From the IMG/VR virus record IMGVR_UViG_3300027793_000127, positions 1-43,392 of that record: a DNA stretch of 43,392 nucleotides. The stretch is one strand, 5' to 3'. The stretch comes from a virus. Position 1 is the first letter of the stretch. Each line of letters opens with the position of its first letter. Below, one piece after another: positions 37,401 to 43,392 of this stretch. The position numbers and the translations under genes were made by a program. The notes beneath the pieces were generated by a model. That model searched no databases. It saw only the letters and a program-made list of their open reading frames with translations, and was not told the DNA's origin.

Positions 37401-39352
37401 GCAGGGGCAGGGGGCTTAGCCTGCTCATCAACAACGGCAGTGGCCCGCTTACGCGCATCAGCCTCTTCCCAACCAGCTTGGATGTACTGGTTGGTCAGTA
37501 CGTTGATCTTGCCTTCACGCTCTGCAGCTTCCAACTCTTTGGTACGGGCGTCTGCTGCGGGAGGAGCCGGAGGCGTCGGAGGAGTCACAGCCGGAGGAGG
37601 AGGGGCCGGGGGCGTCGGAGGAGCTACCGGTGGTGCGGGTGGTGCTTGGGGAGGAGGAGCTTGGGTTTGCTGTGCTTCGTCCAAGGCTTGCAGCGCGGCG
37701 TCTTCAGGTGCCATACCTGAAGCCATCAGTTCTTTTGTGCGCTGCACAATCTTGTTCTGGTCCAGCGCAGTTTCTTGTGCGAACTGGGCACGCTGTACTT
37801 CCGGCTTAGGGATGACCTTGCCGGGGTCGTACATCTCAGGCGACAAAGCCCGTCGTGCGTATTCTTCGACAGGCTCTTTGAGGAAGTCCCGCTCAGCGAT
37901 GTCTTTACGCAGGCCTCGGGCAAGGGCTACCTCGGGGGCGTACTTCTCCAACGCCCGCTCAGCACCACGCTTACCTTCAATGGCTCCAACCGTTGTGCCT
38001 GCCATAGCGCCCGACTGGATCACTGTCTGTCTAAGGGTTTCCCCCGCTGCTTCCAACAGATCCGCCCAACCAGCATTGGGTCGCAGCCCGAACTCAGGGG
38101 CTTTGTCTATAAGGAATTGAGCGAGCGTGGTTCCTTGTTCTGCAGGTATTTCCTTTGCCATAGCGGTGGCAAAGTAGCGTGCAATGTCAGCATTTGGGTT
38201 ACCAGCTAGCTGCTTCTTCAGCCCAGCCAAGGCACCCGTCATACCAAAACGCTCAAAGACAATCTCTGCAGCTGTCAGCAGCGATGCACGGGTTGCTGCA
38301 GCCTGAGGACTTAGCCCTTGGCTTCGACCCTCACCGTATTCGCCGCCGAATACCTCAACAGCCACATTCGCCAGTACGGGTACAGCAGTCCCCGTCATGA
38401 CACTGAGTGCAAGCATCGGCCCCTGTGTGGTGAGCGTAGCCATAGCCTGCTGGGCAGACTGTGCAAACACCCCTTCGCCCTTGGGAATAGCCTCGCCCCG
38501 CTCAGCCGCTACACGCTGCGCTCCGCGCAGTCGAGTCTTCATCTCCTCATCACCGACGATGTCGGCGTAGATGTTCATCAACCCCATGCCGGTTTGTTCG
38601 GCACGTGCACCGGCAGTAGCACCCACACGCTGGGCAAACCCAGCGCCTTCCATTTCCTTCTTGATCTTGGCAGCTTCAGCCCCAGCCTGCTCACCCACCA
38701 CATCAGCAGTCATCTGCTGGAGGTCTTGCCCCGGCAACCCAGTCATAGCCTGGGCGATTGCCTTACTCCTGGCAGTCTCTGGTGCAGCACCTTGCTGCAT
38801 GAACCGCTCCATCTGCGGCTCAAGACGAGTCTCTAGTACACCCTTTGTGGCGGGCAGTGCACCCTCAAGGGCAGCGTATTGATTAGCAATCTGTCGAGCG
38901 GCTCGGCCAGTTGCATCAGTTCTGGTGCCAAGCTTCATCAGCGCAGCGTTGCGCTGAGCCTCGGGTATTGCGTCCAGCTTGGCCTTGATCCCAGCCACAA
39001 ACTCTGGCTGCAGCATCGGGTCGGTGTAGCCCGGAGTGCCGAACTCAGGAGTTACTGCTGGACCTGGGCGCTCAAGCAAAGGAGGCTGAGCAAGCAGTGA
39101 CCGCCCAAAAGCTTCGGCCCCAGTCATGGGGCCTACTTTACCAGGGTACGTTTCTTTGCCACCAAACAAGGAGGCAAGCCCCCCGGTGGGGGGAGTGGCT
39201 GGAGCAGGTGGCGGTACTACCTGCCACTGATTACCAACAAGAAATGCCAGTTCCCCAGTCTGCGGATTCTTGGCTGACTCCGTCGGCTTGACCCATTGGT
39301 TATCAACTAGAAATACGTACTCCCCAGTTTGTGGGTTGTAGGCTCTTTCCAT
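31481..39352 (-). CDS. Giant polyvalent virion protein with GHKL ATPase and metallopeptidase (2623 aa)
   Basis: Multi-domain polyprotein. Two short repeats (NPQTGE ... FLV-NQW) at residues 6-45, a helical region, Pro/Ala-rich linkers (about 555-600) and three VTPTAPV repeats (about 769-789). A complete GHKL ATPase follows: N-box ELLQNAFD (E1000, N1004), G1 DNARGM (D1038), G2 GERSGGLGLAKMG (1066-1078), then HGTTVTVKIP. Further on is a zincin, H1507-E-V-A-H1511-x5-H1517. The long helical C-terminus (about 1600-2623) has a hydrophobic stretch near 2310-2345. Such phage 'polyvalent' proteins carry several effector domains and are injected with DNA; position in the virion-gene block fits. Host target unknown. 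Confidence 0.85.
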   Translation of the reverse strand: MERAYNPQTGEYVFLVDNQWVKPTESAKNPQTGELAFLVGNQWQVVPPPAPATPPTGGLASLFGGKETYPGKVGPMTGAEAFGRSLLAQPPLLERPGPAVTPEFGTPGYTDPMLQPEFVAGIKAKLDAIPEAQRNAALMKLGTRTDATGRAARQIANQYAALEGALPATKGVLETRLEPQMERFMQQGAAPETARSKAIAQAMTGLPGQDLQQMTADVVGEQAGAEAAKIKKEMEGAGFAQRVGATAGARAEQTGMGLMNIYADIVGDEEMKTRLRGAQRVAAERGEAIPKGEGVFAQSAQQAMATLTTQGPMLALSVMTGTAVPVLANVAVEVFGGEYGEGRSQGLSPQAAATRASLLTAAEIVFERFGMTGALAGLKKQLAGNPNADIARYFATAMAKEIPAEQGTTLAQFLIDKAPEFGLRPNAGWADLLEAAGETLRQTVIQSGAMAGTTVGAIEGKRGAERALEKYAPEVALARGLRKDIAERDFLKEPVEEYARRALSPEMYDPGKVIPKPEVQRAQFAQETALDQNKIVQRTKELMASGMAPEDAALQALDEAQQTQAPPPQAPPAPPVAPPTPPAPPPPAVTPPTPPAPPAADARTKELEAAEREGKINVLTNQYIQAGWEEADARKRATAVVDEQAKPPAPAEPPAPETPVVNAWPTALLQETLKTQLAKPEDQRKVPLIDAVRAELTKRGQPETPAEGAPNVAKPVEPTTGEGVSVAGKPTAGAPAPGTGAPPTGGVVPTEPDAGRPDAGATEQPTTVTPTAPAVTPTAPVVTPTAPVVKKETTAPPALTYTLAVPGFFDSLGIAPKAPIRTRLADKELTDPEVTKQLKKFVTIPNLNPETKQKVSEYLRGAGAGEAKPEVKERRQKMTRGEARVEATGETAPTAEELKKSAPREGDTVRVGNTMGVVIGVDGDRIKVHPNNATNPKAYHSVLRKNVEVIARPNLTATSAASKQQFGSEDVKLQADMGNLIKVLGASMYAANVADVAVKELLQNAFDAVKGAVKTGLIKTGDIKITLDAENRTITVSDNARGMTPDIIKSAFFTVGGTSKTDLDPGERSGGLGLAKMGFMLGSEWLKLDTVRDGMRTTVDATAEEIAGEVFQIKKQAAPKSEHGTTVTVKIPENYTDPKTGQQKTIYFPWGVDSIDVLNQPLLGPTQVTVEYNAGYGEPKTKVLDVGVNFNEKVIPKLTTAHFSWGDADIYFGVERKESPEHKVLSSGVYQFNGKGGWDTRFKMGDESIPHDIIVNIKPNVIAQHPDYPFENSRERFKGRIDEDIKALQSYLAKVARGVEAEGLQESFKGIVSMPRVDVGADIADASKKLKKAFDKTATAPVAPKELPPLPTEIFVSDKGVTDKAGKQLVKPQDNKKETTFQAEKAAPTAEEFMLQMQQDPKLPIFHNNTNVDFLEVGEAYGDPKQFFAELGTLMVEMKESLAKSGFYGYEKLSPESLFFAGISIDKGYGGVHIKVPYKAVLLNPFYDWGAKTLFGVREHLLNTMIHEVAHTGSMGHGVAHNTEMVKVGLYLADQGLMDYYRDALLDILTRHESTFTAMREAYGRSTTKNTAKSLEDYGKSEGKSSAAAREAEELGDGESGPLSARAGQGGGQAVPPAGGTAQQGAVSGGTAGPTLTAADTRTQQQVDKDVETALEKVAASEKGAQELSRLYALRNLSNVGPVLSSIIYSLDAGRLDTLLPLMTTDTIAEVGGVSIPELKNTNKLLGLMRSMEFGLLEAAGKISDDMVATFKKEPGLRDKLMRVVYASTIAQVDPTVDKRNAKLNKMYADLSPEGKRLYKGLKQYYESMVDYYSTLLDDQINNTDLPASARSKLLAEIKKLYEADKRIDPYFALVRNRGPLWLRAGKRKSKDRQFYTFSSTYEREALKREIAKEVAQRTNRSVEEVLNDPDEFDQGDTLESFRRETSDMTAALTKIFELVDSAPIATGDPALDRLRRDKLKDSIYQLYLNTLPDQSFRNAFIIRKEITGFNTDLVRNFSTTAIHMASQLARIKYGTMLRNSLVAAEKSLEGNPEKSLLVRYQQEMARRVEVQLNPYGHKVPGISTKAVELGSKAVDLATRASFIYYLSAAGSALVQFSSIPYGAALIGARHGYAATTAEMTKLMKFWEEFGLERTAVGDVKRTLGVFPTISMLNSKAVFLNSNERKALQAMARGTDATMTGEILERTRVPSVEVGGVKDTAYHIATTITGGLFSNAERITREILFLTSYRLAIKAKKTHEQAIDQAIEDVHDSAGNMAVHNRPPLFQKAAGRLVMQFGMYPLFITTRLARTFAQMIKPLPGKTRWLAFKEFSGILGVTGMLAGASGLPLFSVYMGILGAMANALGDEDKPKELKTMDYELWWRTRLLPEKFGHVTIGGKKLSDIIDRGPLNAFTGVDIASRTSLNDLWFRDTKETRTPREGFIEAAVERAGPSLNLVLTYLDAYKAFKDGDTQKAAEKFLPAIARGPLVAWKFAMEGIKDNKGTQLLSKDAYTLGDFLFQSMGLRIDEISNAQNLNYRFYSAMQKVKFERDDILKNLRESYLKQDVERFKKFMAKREEFNRKYPDETLLIEPDDVQRSIESAAKARGESYRGLPLTETDIKFFGKASLPSRQALEAKEQRAKQ
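36985..37047 (-). repeat. Three 21-bp in-frame tandem repeats
   Basis: Units at 36985, 37006 and 37027 encode VTPTAPV three times in the polyvalent protein. Small differences suggest expansion by slippage with later drift. They form a flexible linker between the helical and GHKL parts. Confidence 0.85.
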
Positions 39353-39360
39353 GTTCTACC

Positions 39361-41067
39361 TTACCTAAAGCCGGGGGGTGGGGGAGGGCGTGAAGATGCA
39401 CCTGGGGCAGGGGCAGTGGGGGCCTCCGGTGTTCGCTGCAGTCTATACCTACCAGCCTCGTAGTCAGCCTCAATTTCTTTGCGCTTGTTGGCTCGCCAAG
39501 TTCGCTTTTCTGCTTCGGACATTTTTGCAAGCTCACCAAACGCCATTATTTCAGCGGTCTTCAGCATATCAGCGATGTCGCGGTCTCTGCGGGCAGAAGT
39601 GCTCTCAAGTGAAGCAACTCCCTTGCCCCGGAGGTACAACTCTTGGGCGTTGCGCATGGTGACCGGTCCAGGCTTAGCCCCTTCCGCGATCATTGCGTCA
39701 TAGTACCGTCTAACCCCACGCTCTTGATCAGTAATTTTCTCCGCAGCAGCACCTTTCCCCTTGGCAGCAGCACGGATCTTGGCCGCTTGTTCAGTAGCGG
39801 CTGCACGGATCTCGGCTTCACGAATACCAGCAAGTGCACCAATCTCACGGGCAAGCGATGCGTTACCAGACCTGTAAAGCTCGACGGCGCTCTTGAACAG
39901 GTCTTGCTTGCTCTTCTGTTCAGCCTTTAGGTCCCCTTCACCTTGGGCGCGTTGGAGCTTTTCAACATCAAACTTGGCTTTGTTGAGTAGCTCATCCCGC
40001 TTCAATGCCAACCCGCGAATACCAGTTTCTTCTTCCGCGAGGCCCTTTAGCGCAGGAATCATGGATCTGCCAAACCCCGCAGCCAAGGGGCCAAACCCTC
40101 TTTGCCCACGCGTAGCTTCACCAGCATCTATCAAGGCTTTGAAGAAAGCCATCCGCTTATTCCGCTCAAGCTGCTCCATTGCCTTTGGATCTTCCGCAGC
40201 CTGCTTAGCCAACAATGCCTGCAACCCAGTCAAGTAGTCTTGGCCGACTGGCTTGTTGAGTACCCCGTACATGGCGGGGTTTTCCCTAGCCATACTTTCA
40301 CGGGTTGGCATTTGGGGTGCTTGTGGTACAGCAGCCCTCTGTTGAGCAGCTTGTGCTTGGCGATCAGCTAGCTGTTGAGCAATTGATTGAAGACCTTGTG
40401 GGGCTGTGGCAGGTTGAGGGGCAGCTTGGGGAGGAAGGCGAAGTCCTGGACCCGCGATGCCACCTTCAGTTTGAGGGGGTAGCTGCCGCGAAACAAGTGG
40501 GGATTGGTCTGCTACTGCTCCGGTTTGCCCAGGAACTGTGGGCCTGACTGTGGGCTCATAAGCGTAAGTCTCGGCACCACCATAACCTGCACCGGCTTCT
40601 TCATCTTCATCCCCCTCGTCGTCGTCTTCATCCTCGTCTTCGTCCACATCACCAGCTTTGGCAAACGCGACGATGCCACCACCTGCCATACCCATAACAT
40701 CAGGCTGCATACCTCCGGGCTGAGCAGCGGCGTTGGCAATGCCAGACATTTCTGGCTGCACCTCGGGCTGAGGTGCGCCTTCGGGTACAGGCATGGGTTG
40801 CGCTGCAGCCGATTGCATCATCTGCTGTTGAGCCTGTTGCTGCTGCATTTGCTGCAAAGCAGCAAGACCAGCCTGTTGTTCAAGCTGGTCTTTGACGGTC
40901 CCCGTTGGGGCTTCTGCTGGCTGGGATTCTTGCTCTAAGCGCTTTCGCCGTTGCATTTCCCCTAGTGCCAAATATGGTGGCACGTCCGGGTTCATACCGT
41001 TGGCGTAAGCCATGATGGCTTGGATCGGAAGATCCTTCAGCCGCTCTTGAACTTGAATAAGGTTCAT
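39361..41067 (-). CDS. Putative internal virion protein (568 aa)
   Basis: Starts MNLIQVQERLKDLPIQAIMA, a start type I associate with virion proteins of environmental podovirus-like phages. It is followed by a Gln-rich coiled coil (QQMQQQQAQQQMMQ), a short hydrophobic AGGGIVAFAKAGD, then an acidic run (DVDEDEDEDDDEGDEDEE), Pro/Gln-rich linkers and a helical C-terminus (about 330-530). The AGGGIVAF element recurs in related form in the 292-aa neighbour (LARGGITSLAKGG). Long Q/A-rich helical proteins upstream of a polyvalent protein suggest an internal or ejection protein. No enzymatic motif. Confidence 0.65.
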   Translation of the reverse strand: MNLIQVQERLKDLPIQAIMAYANGMNPDVPPYLALGEMQRRKRLEQESQPAEAPTGTVKDQLEQQAGLAALQQMQQQQAQQQMMQSAAAQPMPVPEGAPQPEVQPEMSGIANAAAQPGGMQPDVMGMAGGGIVAFAKAGDVDEDEDEDDDEGDEDEEAGAGYGGAETYAYEPTVRPTVPGQTGAVADQSPLVSRQLPPQTEGGIAGPGLRLPPQAAPQPATAPQGLQSIAQQLADRQAQAAQQRAAVPQAPQMPTRESMARENPAMYGVLNKPVGQDYLTGLQALLAKQAAEDPKAMEQLERNKRMAFFKALIDAGEATRGQRGFGPLAAGFGRSMIPALKGLAEEETGIRGLALKRDELLNKAKFDVEKLQRAQGEGDLKAEQKSKQDLFKSAVELYRSGNASLAREIGALAGIREAEIRAAATEQAAKIRAAAKGKGAAAEKITDQERGVRRYYDAMIAEGAKPGPVTMRNAQELYLRGKGVASLESTSARRDRDIADMLKTAEIMAFGELAKMSEAEKRTWRANKRKEIEADYEAGRYRLQRTPEAPTAPAPGASSRPPPPPGFR

Positions 41068-41072
41068 GTTTG

Positions 41073-41942
41073 TTAACCCGGAGTACCAATACCCAACCCT
41101 CTAAGGGCTTCCAACAGTGACCCAAGCCCACCAATGGTAGAGGTAAGCTGGCCCAACCCTGATTGCGGAGCAGGTGTGTTAGTCACCGTGGAGATCGGCA
41201 AGCCCTGCAACATCGACTGTAGAAACTGCACTTGCCTTTGTGGGTAGTCACGTTGGGCAAGGAATTCGTTGTAGTCAGCAGTAATGCCTTCTTGCTCAAT
41301 GCCACGTTGTGCAGAACCCGCTTGGGTCATCATGTCCGCAAGAGTTTTAGCTTGGCCTTGCTCTGTATTGAACTGCCCCATCGCCTTGTCATACGCATTT
41401 GCATATCCTTGGCCGATAGCTTTGTTCTGTTCTTGCAGCAAATTGCGCTGGGTCTCAGCATCCATGATGGCTTGACGTGAACCACCGAAGGCCCCGGCCT
41501 GAGCCAACTTACCAGCAGTGCCCATCTGAGTAATTTGGCTTTGCCGACGTAGTTCGTCTAGCTGGGGTGTCAGCACGGCACTCAAGTACGGGTTCATGTA
41601 TTGAACAGCAACACCACCTGGGCCAGTCTGCTGCCCAGTAACCCCAGTAGAGGTCATGGTGGGCAGTTGATATGCCCCCTGCGCCGAGAACGATTGCCCC
41701 AACTGGCCGGGGAATGTCAGGTTACCTAGCCCCTGAAACACCTTTGACTGCAGTCCGGATTCACCTGCAGTTACCGGACCCTGGTAGACCTGATATGGCT
41801 GATCTGCAATTGCCTGCGCCCTGCCCATCATCCCCGTTACATACGGGCCAGCCCACTGAGAAAGGGTAGAAGACGAAGACCCTCCAGCTGTACCAAGTGA
41901 AGATGCTGCAGTACCTGCAGTGTTGGGCATTGATGTTGCCAT
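41073..41942 (-). CDS. Putative virion-associated protein (289 aa)
   Basis: Low-complexity Ser/Thr/Ala/Gly start, then QWAGPYVTGMMGRAQAIAD and PYQVYQGPVTAGES, beta-rich middle, and a Gln-rich helical half (about 145-245) with repeated LQEQNKAIGQGYANAYDKAM elements. This is the style of internal virion or tail-junction proteins from aquatic phages. AAGGAAAA ribosome site. The stop lies 5 bp before the next gene's ATG, so genes of the block are coupled. Function unknown. Confidence 0.65.
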   Translation of the reverse strand: MATSMPNTAGTAASSLGTAGGSSSSTLSQWAGPYVTGMMGRAQAIADQPYQVYQGPVTAGESGLQSKVFQGLGNLTFPGQLGQSFSAQGAYQLPTMTSTGVTGQQTGPGGVAVQYMNPYLSAVLTPQLDELRRQSQITQMGTAGKLAQAGAFGGSRQAIMDAETQRNLLQEQNKAIGQGYANAYDKAMGQFNTEQGQAKTLADMMTQAGSAQRGIEQEGITADYNEFLAQRDYPQRQVQFLQSMLQGLPISTVTNTPAPQSGLGQLTSTIGGLGSLLEALRGLGIGTPG

Positions 41943-41951
41943 GATTTTTCC

Positions 41952-42830
41952 TTACGCAAGGAGTTTGTTCAGGTGCTTGTCAGCACTAGACTTGGACCCA
42001 CGGCCAGCCTTCTTTCGGGCACCATGTACAGCTTTCATGAAGGCGTACAGCTTACGGGCTCCAGCCTCGCTTGATCCATTGCCAATCTCAGACACGGTGC
42101 GGGCATCAAGCACAAACTCACCATCAGCAAGGGCGGCGGGCTTGCCGGTTTCTGCAAACTTTGCAGGGATGCTATCACTCACACCGTCACCGGGGCCACG
42201 AAGAAATCGACCACCCTTGGCAAGAGAAGTTATGCCACCTCTGGCAAGAGAAGAGGTTGATTCACCAACTGCAGGTGGGGTATGCTGGATTCCACCAGGG
42301 GGGCCAGCGTCTGGGTCTACGGGCGGTGTCATCGGCGGAATATTTCCACTACCCCCTGTTTTGTCATCGGACACTTTAGCAGGTGGGGCTGGAGGAGAAA
42401 CACCTGGGGGCAGCGTTGGTGCAGCCGAGTACACCATCGGGCTGAAGTACGTGATGCCACCTGAACCCGGTCGGCGCGGTACGGTCTTACCTTCAGGCGT
42501 AGTCACTGTCTGAGGGATTGGCAACATTTGGCGGGACGCAGTCAAGGATGGAATACCTCCTTGATAGCTAGCAAACCCACTACCTCCACCACCGCCGCCG
42601 AGCAGCTTGTTGAGTAGGTAGCCTACCCCGCCAAGGCCAGCAATCTGCCCTGGGACACCAAAAGGGGATGTACCAGAAAAGAGCCTTTTTACGTCGTTCC
42701 AAGAAATATTACTTAGGTCTGACGTTACCTGATCCCAATAAGTTGGGGCTGTTAATCCTGTATCTGCAGTCTCACTCGTGTACTCGGGGTCTTCTACCCA
42801 GTCTTGAGTGTCTTCATCCCATACGTACAT
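41952..42830 (-). CDS. Putative virion protein with GG-K-G-DGVSDSIP motif (292 aa)
   Basis: Acidic N-terminus (MYVWDEDTQDWVEDPEY), Gly-rich stretch (GGGGGGSGF), Pro-rich middle, then a conserved-looking C-terminal block: RGGITSLAKGGRFLRGPGDG, VSDSIPA, ADGEFVLDARTVSEIGNGS, GARKLYAFM. I know this block (L-A-D-G-E-F-V, GNGS-x-x-GA) from C-termini of virion proteins in aquatic phages. The ATG at 42830 has GGAAGG before it; a TTG extension to 42845 is less likely. Confidence 0.7.
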   Translation of the reverse strand: MYVWDEDTQDWVEDPEYTSETADTGLTAPTYWDQVTSDLSNISWNDVKRLFSGTSPFGVPGQIAGLGGVGYLLNKLLGGGGGGSGFASYQGGIPSLTASRQMLPIPQTVTTPEGKTVPRRPGSGGITYFSPMVYSAAPTLPPGVSPPAPPAKVSDDKTGGSGNIPPMTPPVDPDAGPPGGIQHTPPAVGESTSSLARGGITSLAKGGRFLRGPGDGVSDSIPAKFAETGKPAALADGEFVLDARTVSEIGNGSSEAGARKLYAFMKAVHGARKKAGRGSKSSADKHLNKLLA

Positions 42831-42831
42831 A

Positions 42832-43392
42832 TCAACCCCTTCCAATCATGTTCAGCAAGTCATCAATTGACGGCTCTTCTGGCTCTGGGCGGGCCAAGAT
42901 CTGCTGCAGATAGTCTTCTACCCCTGCTGGATTTTCCCGCTTTTCGCGTTCTTGGGCAACTTCTTGCTCCATCTGGCGCTCTTGAGCAATCTGCTGCTCT
43001 TCAATCTGTTCTCCTAGTGCACCGGCTTTGGTAACGCTGAGTTGTTTGTACTGCCCCTTCTCCCCCGGTTTTCGCTTCTTTGCAACGAATTCCTTGCCGT
43101 AATAGAAGACGTTGGCAAGCTCTGGCTTGCCAATAGCAGCAGCCATAGCTTGCGCTTGGGGCCATGAAACACGAGGGCGAACGGTGGGGGTAGGAGTTGG
43201 GGTAGGGCGTGGTGTAGCTGTCGGAGTTGGACTGGGGGTTGTAGTCGGAGTCGGAGTCGGAGTCGGAGTCGGAGTTGGACTGGGAGTTGTAGTCGAAGTC
43301 GGAGTTGGACTGGGGGTAGTGGTTGGTGTGGGGGGTGGAGGTGGTGGAGGTGGTGGAGGTGGTGGAGGTGGTGGAGGTGGTGGAGGTGGTGG
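42832..43392 (-). CDS. Pro/Thr-rich virion-type protein, cut by the window edge (at least 186 aa)
   Basis: The frame stays open to the last base, so the N-terminus lies outside. From the edge inwards it reads a poly-Pro tract (about 20 residues), a Thr-Pro/Ser-Pro region (TPTPTPTPT type), then PRVSWPQAQAMAAAIGKPEL and a helical charged C-terminus (EEQQIAQERQMEQEVAQERE) ending LLNMIGRG. The internal ATG at 43146 would give 104 aa, but the open Pro/Thr region upstream argues for the long form. Poly-Pro and TP repeats are rigid spacers. Function unknown. Confidence 0.7.
   Translation of the reverse strand, partial: PPPPPPPPPPPPPPPPPPPPPTPTTTPSPTPTSTTTPSPTPTPTPTPTPTTTPSPTPTATPRPTPTPTPTVRPRVSWPQAQAMAAAIGKPELANVFYYGKEFVAKKRKPGEKGQYKQLSVTKAGALGEQIEEQQIAQERQMEQEVAQEREKRENPAGVEDYLQQILARPEPEEPSIDDLLNMIGRG
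43243..43272 (-). repeat. AGTCGG hexanucleotide repeat
   Basis: Five AGTCGG units in plus-strand reading, coding for Thr-Pro on the minus strand. Part of the TP-rich linker. Confidence 0.85.
43336..43392. repeat. GGAGGTGGT 9-bp simple repeat running to the window edge
   Basis: Uninterrupted GGAGGTGGT repeats to the last base, coding poly-Pro on the minus strand. Such repeats commonly stop assemblies, so the edge may be a sequencing limit and the repeat number uncertain. Confidence 0.9.

Overview
The window is one segment of a double-stranded DNA tailed phage (Caudoviricetes). It carries a complete packaging and head module, a complete DNA-replication module, and several large virion or injected-protein genes. 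The host is probably a proteobacterium, and I lean towards a freshwater or soil betaproteobacterium. That inference rests on the balanced-to-high GC content, the strong AAGGAG-type ribosome sites, the sigma70-like promoters, and small-protein types familiar from Burkholderiales and enterobacterial phages. No integrase, lysis gene, tail tube, tail fibre or RNA polymerase is visible, so part of the genome lies outside the window or the phage depends on host transcription. The right edge runs into a 9-bp simple repeat inside an open gene, so it is a cut or assembly edge and not a natural end.

Layout. (1) 39-10991, minus strand: head and packaging operon. Read in the direction of transcription it is small terminase, large terminase, portal, glycosyltransferase, small protein, GroES-like co-chaperonin, scaffold, a 150-aa protein, a decoration-like protein, HK97-fold major capsid protein, terminator, GIY-YIG homing endonuclease, and two small structural proteins. 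(2) 10992-12851: two regulatory stretches around one 168-aa gene. They hold 19-bp tandem repeats, a 15-bp palindrome, promoters, a terminator and a repeat-dense 0.8-kb region that looks like a replication origin. (3) 12852-18693, plus strand: a cysteine-rich protein, a 24-aa membrane peptide, a 182-aa protein, then MoxR-type AAA+ ATPase, DUF2201-like metallopeptidase/VWA protein, DUF3150-like protein and a 307-aa partner. (4) 18771-21196: eleven small genes joined almost entirely by short overlaps. (5) 21388-31376: replication and recombination genes (DUF3310 protein, VRR-NUC nuclease, family A DNA polymerase, Cas4/RecB-like nuclease, HNH-like protein, SNF2-type helicase, putative ssDNA-binding protein, HTH protein, primase-helicase), closed by a strong terminator. 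(6) 31481-43392, minus strand: a 2623-aa polyvalent protein with a GHKL ATPase and a metallopeptidase, followed in the leftward direction by the head operon's strand neighbours; upstream of it lie three virion-type proteins and an edge-truncated Pro/Thr-rich protein.

How it works together. Early rightward transcription appears to start at a family of promoters sharing TTGAC(A/G)-N17-T(A/G)CA(C/A)T with CTGTGG before the -10. Two of these carry a CTGAAC-N3-GTTCAG palindrome over the start site. A second palindrome, CCTCACATTGTGAGG, occurs seven times exactly and in several variants, almost only between 11.3 and 18.7 kb. It marks the origin region and the junctions of the MoxR/VWA module. I think this shared cis-element set, the origin-like repeat field and the MoxR-VWA-DUF3150 module form the least described system in the window.
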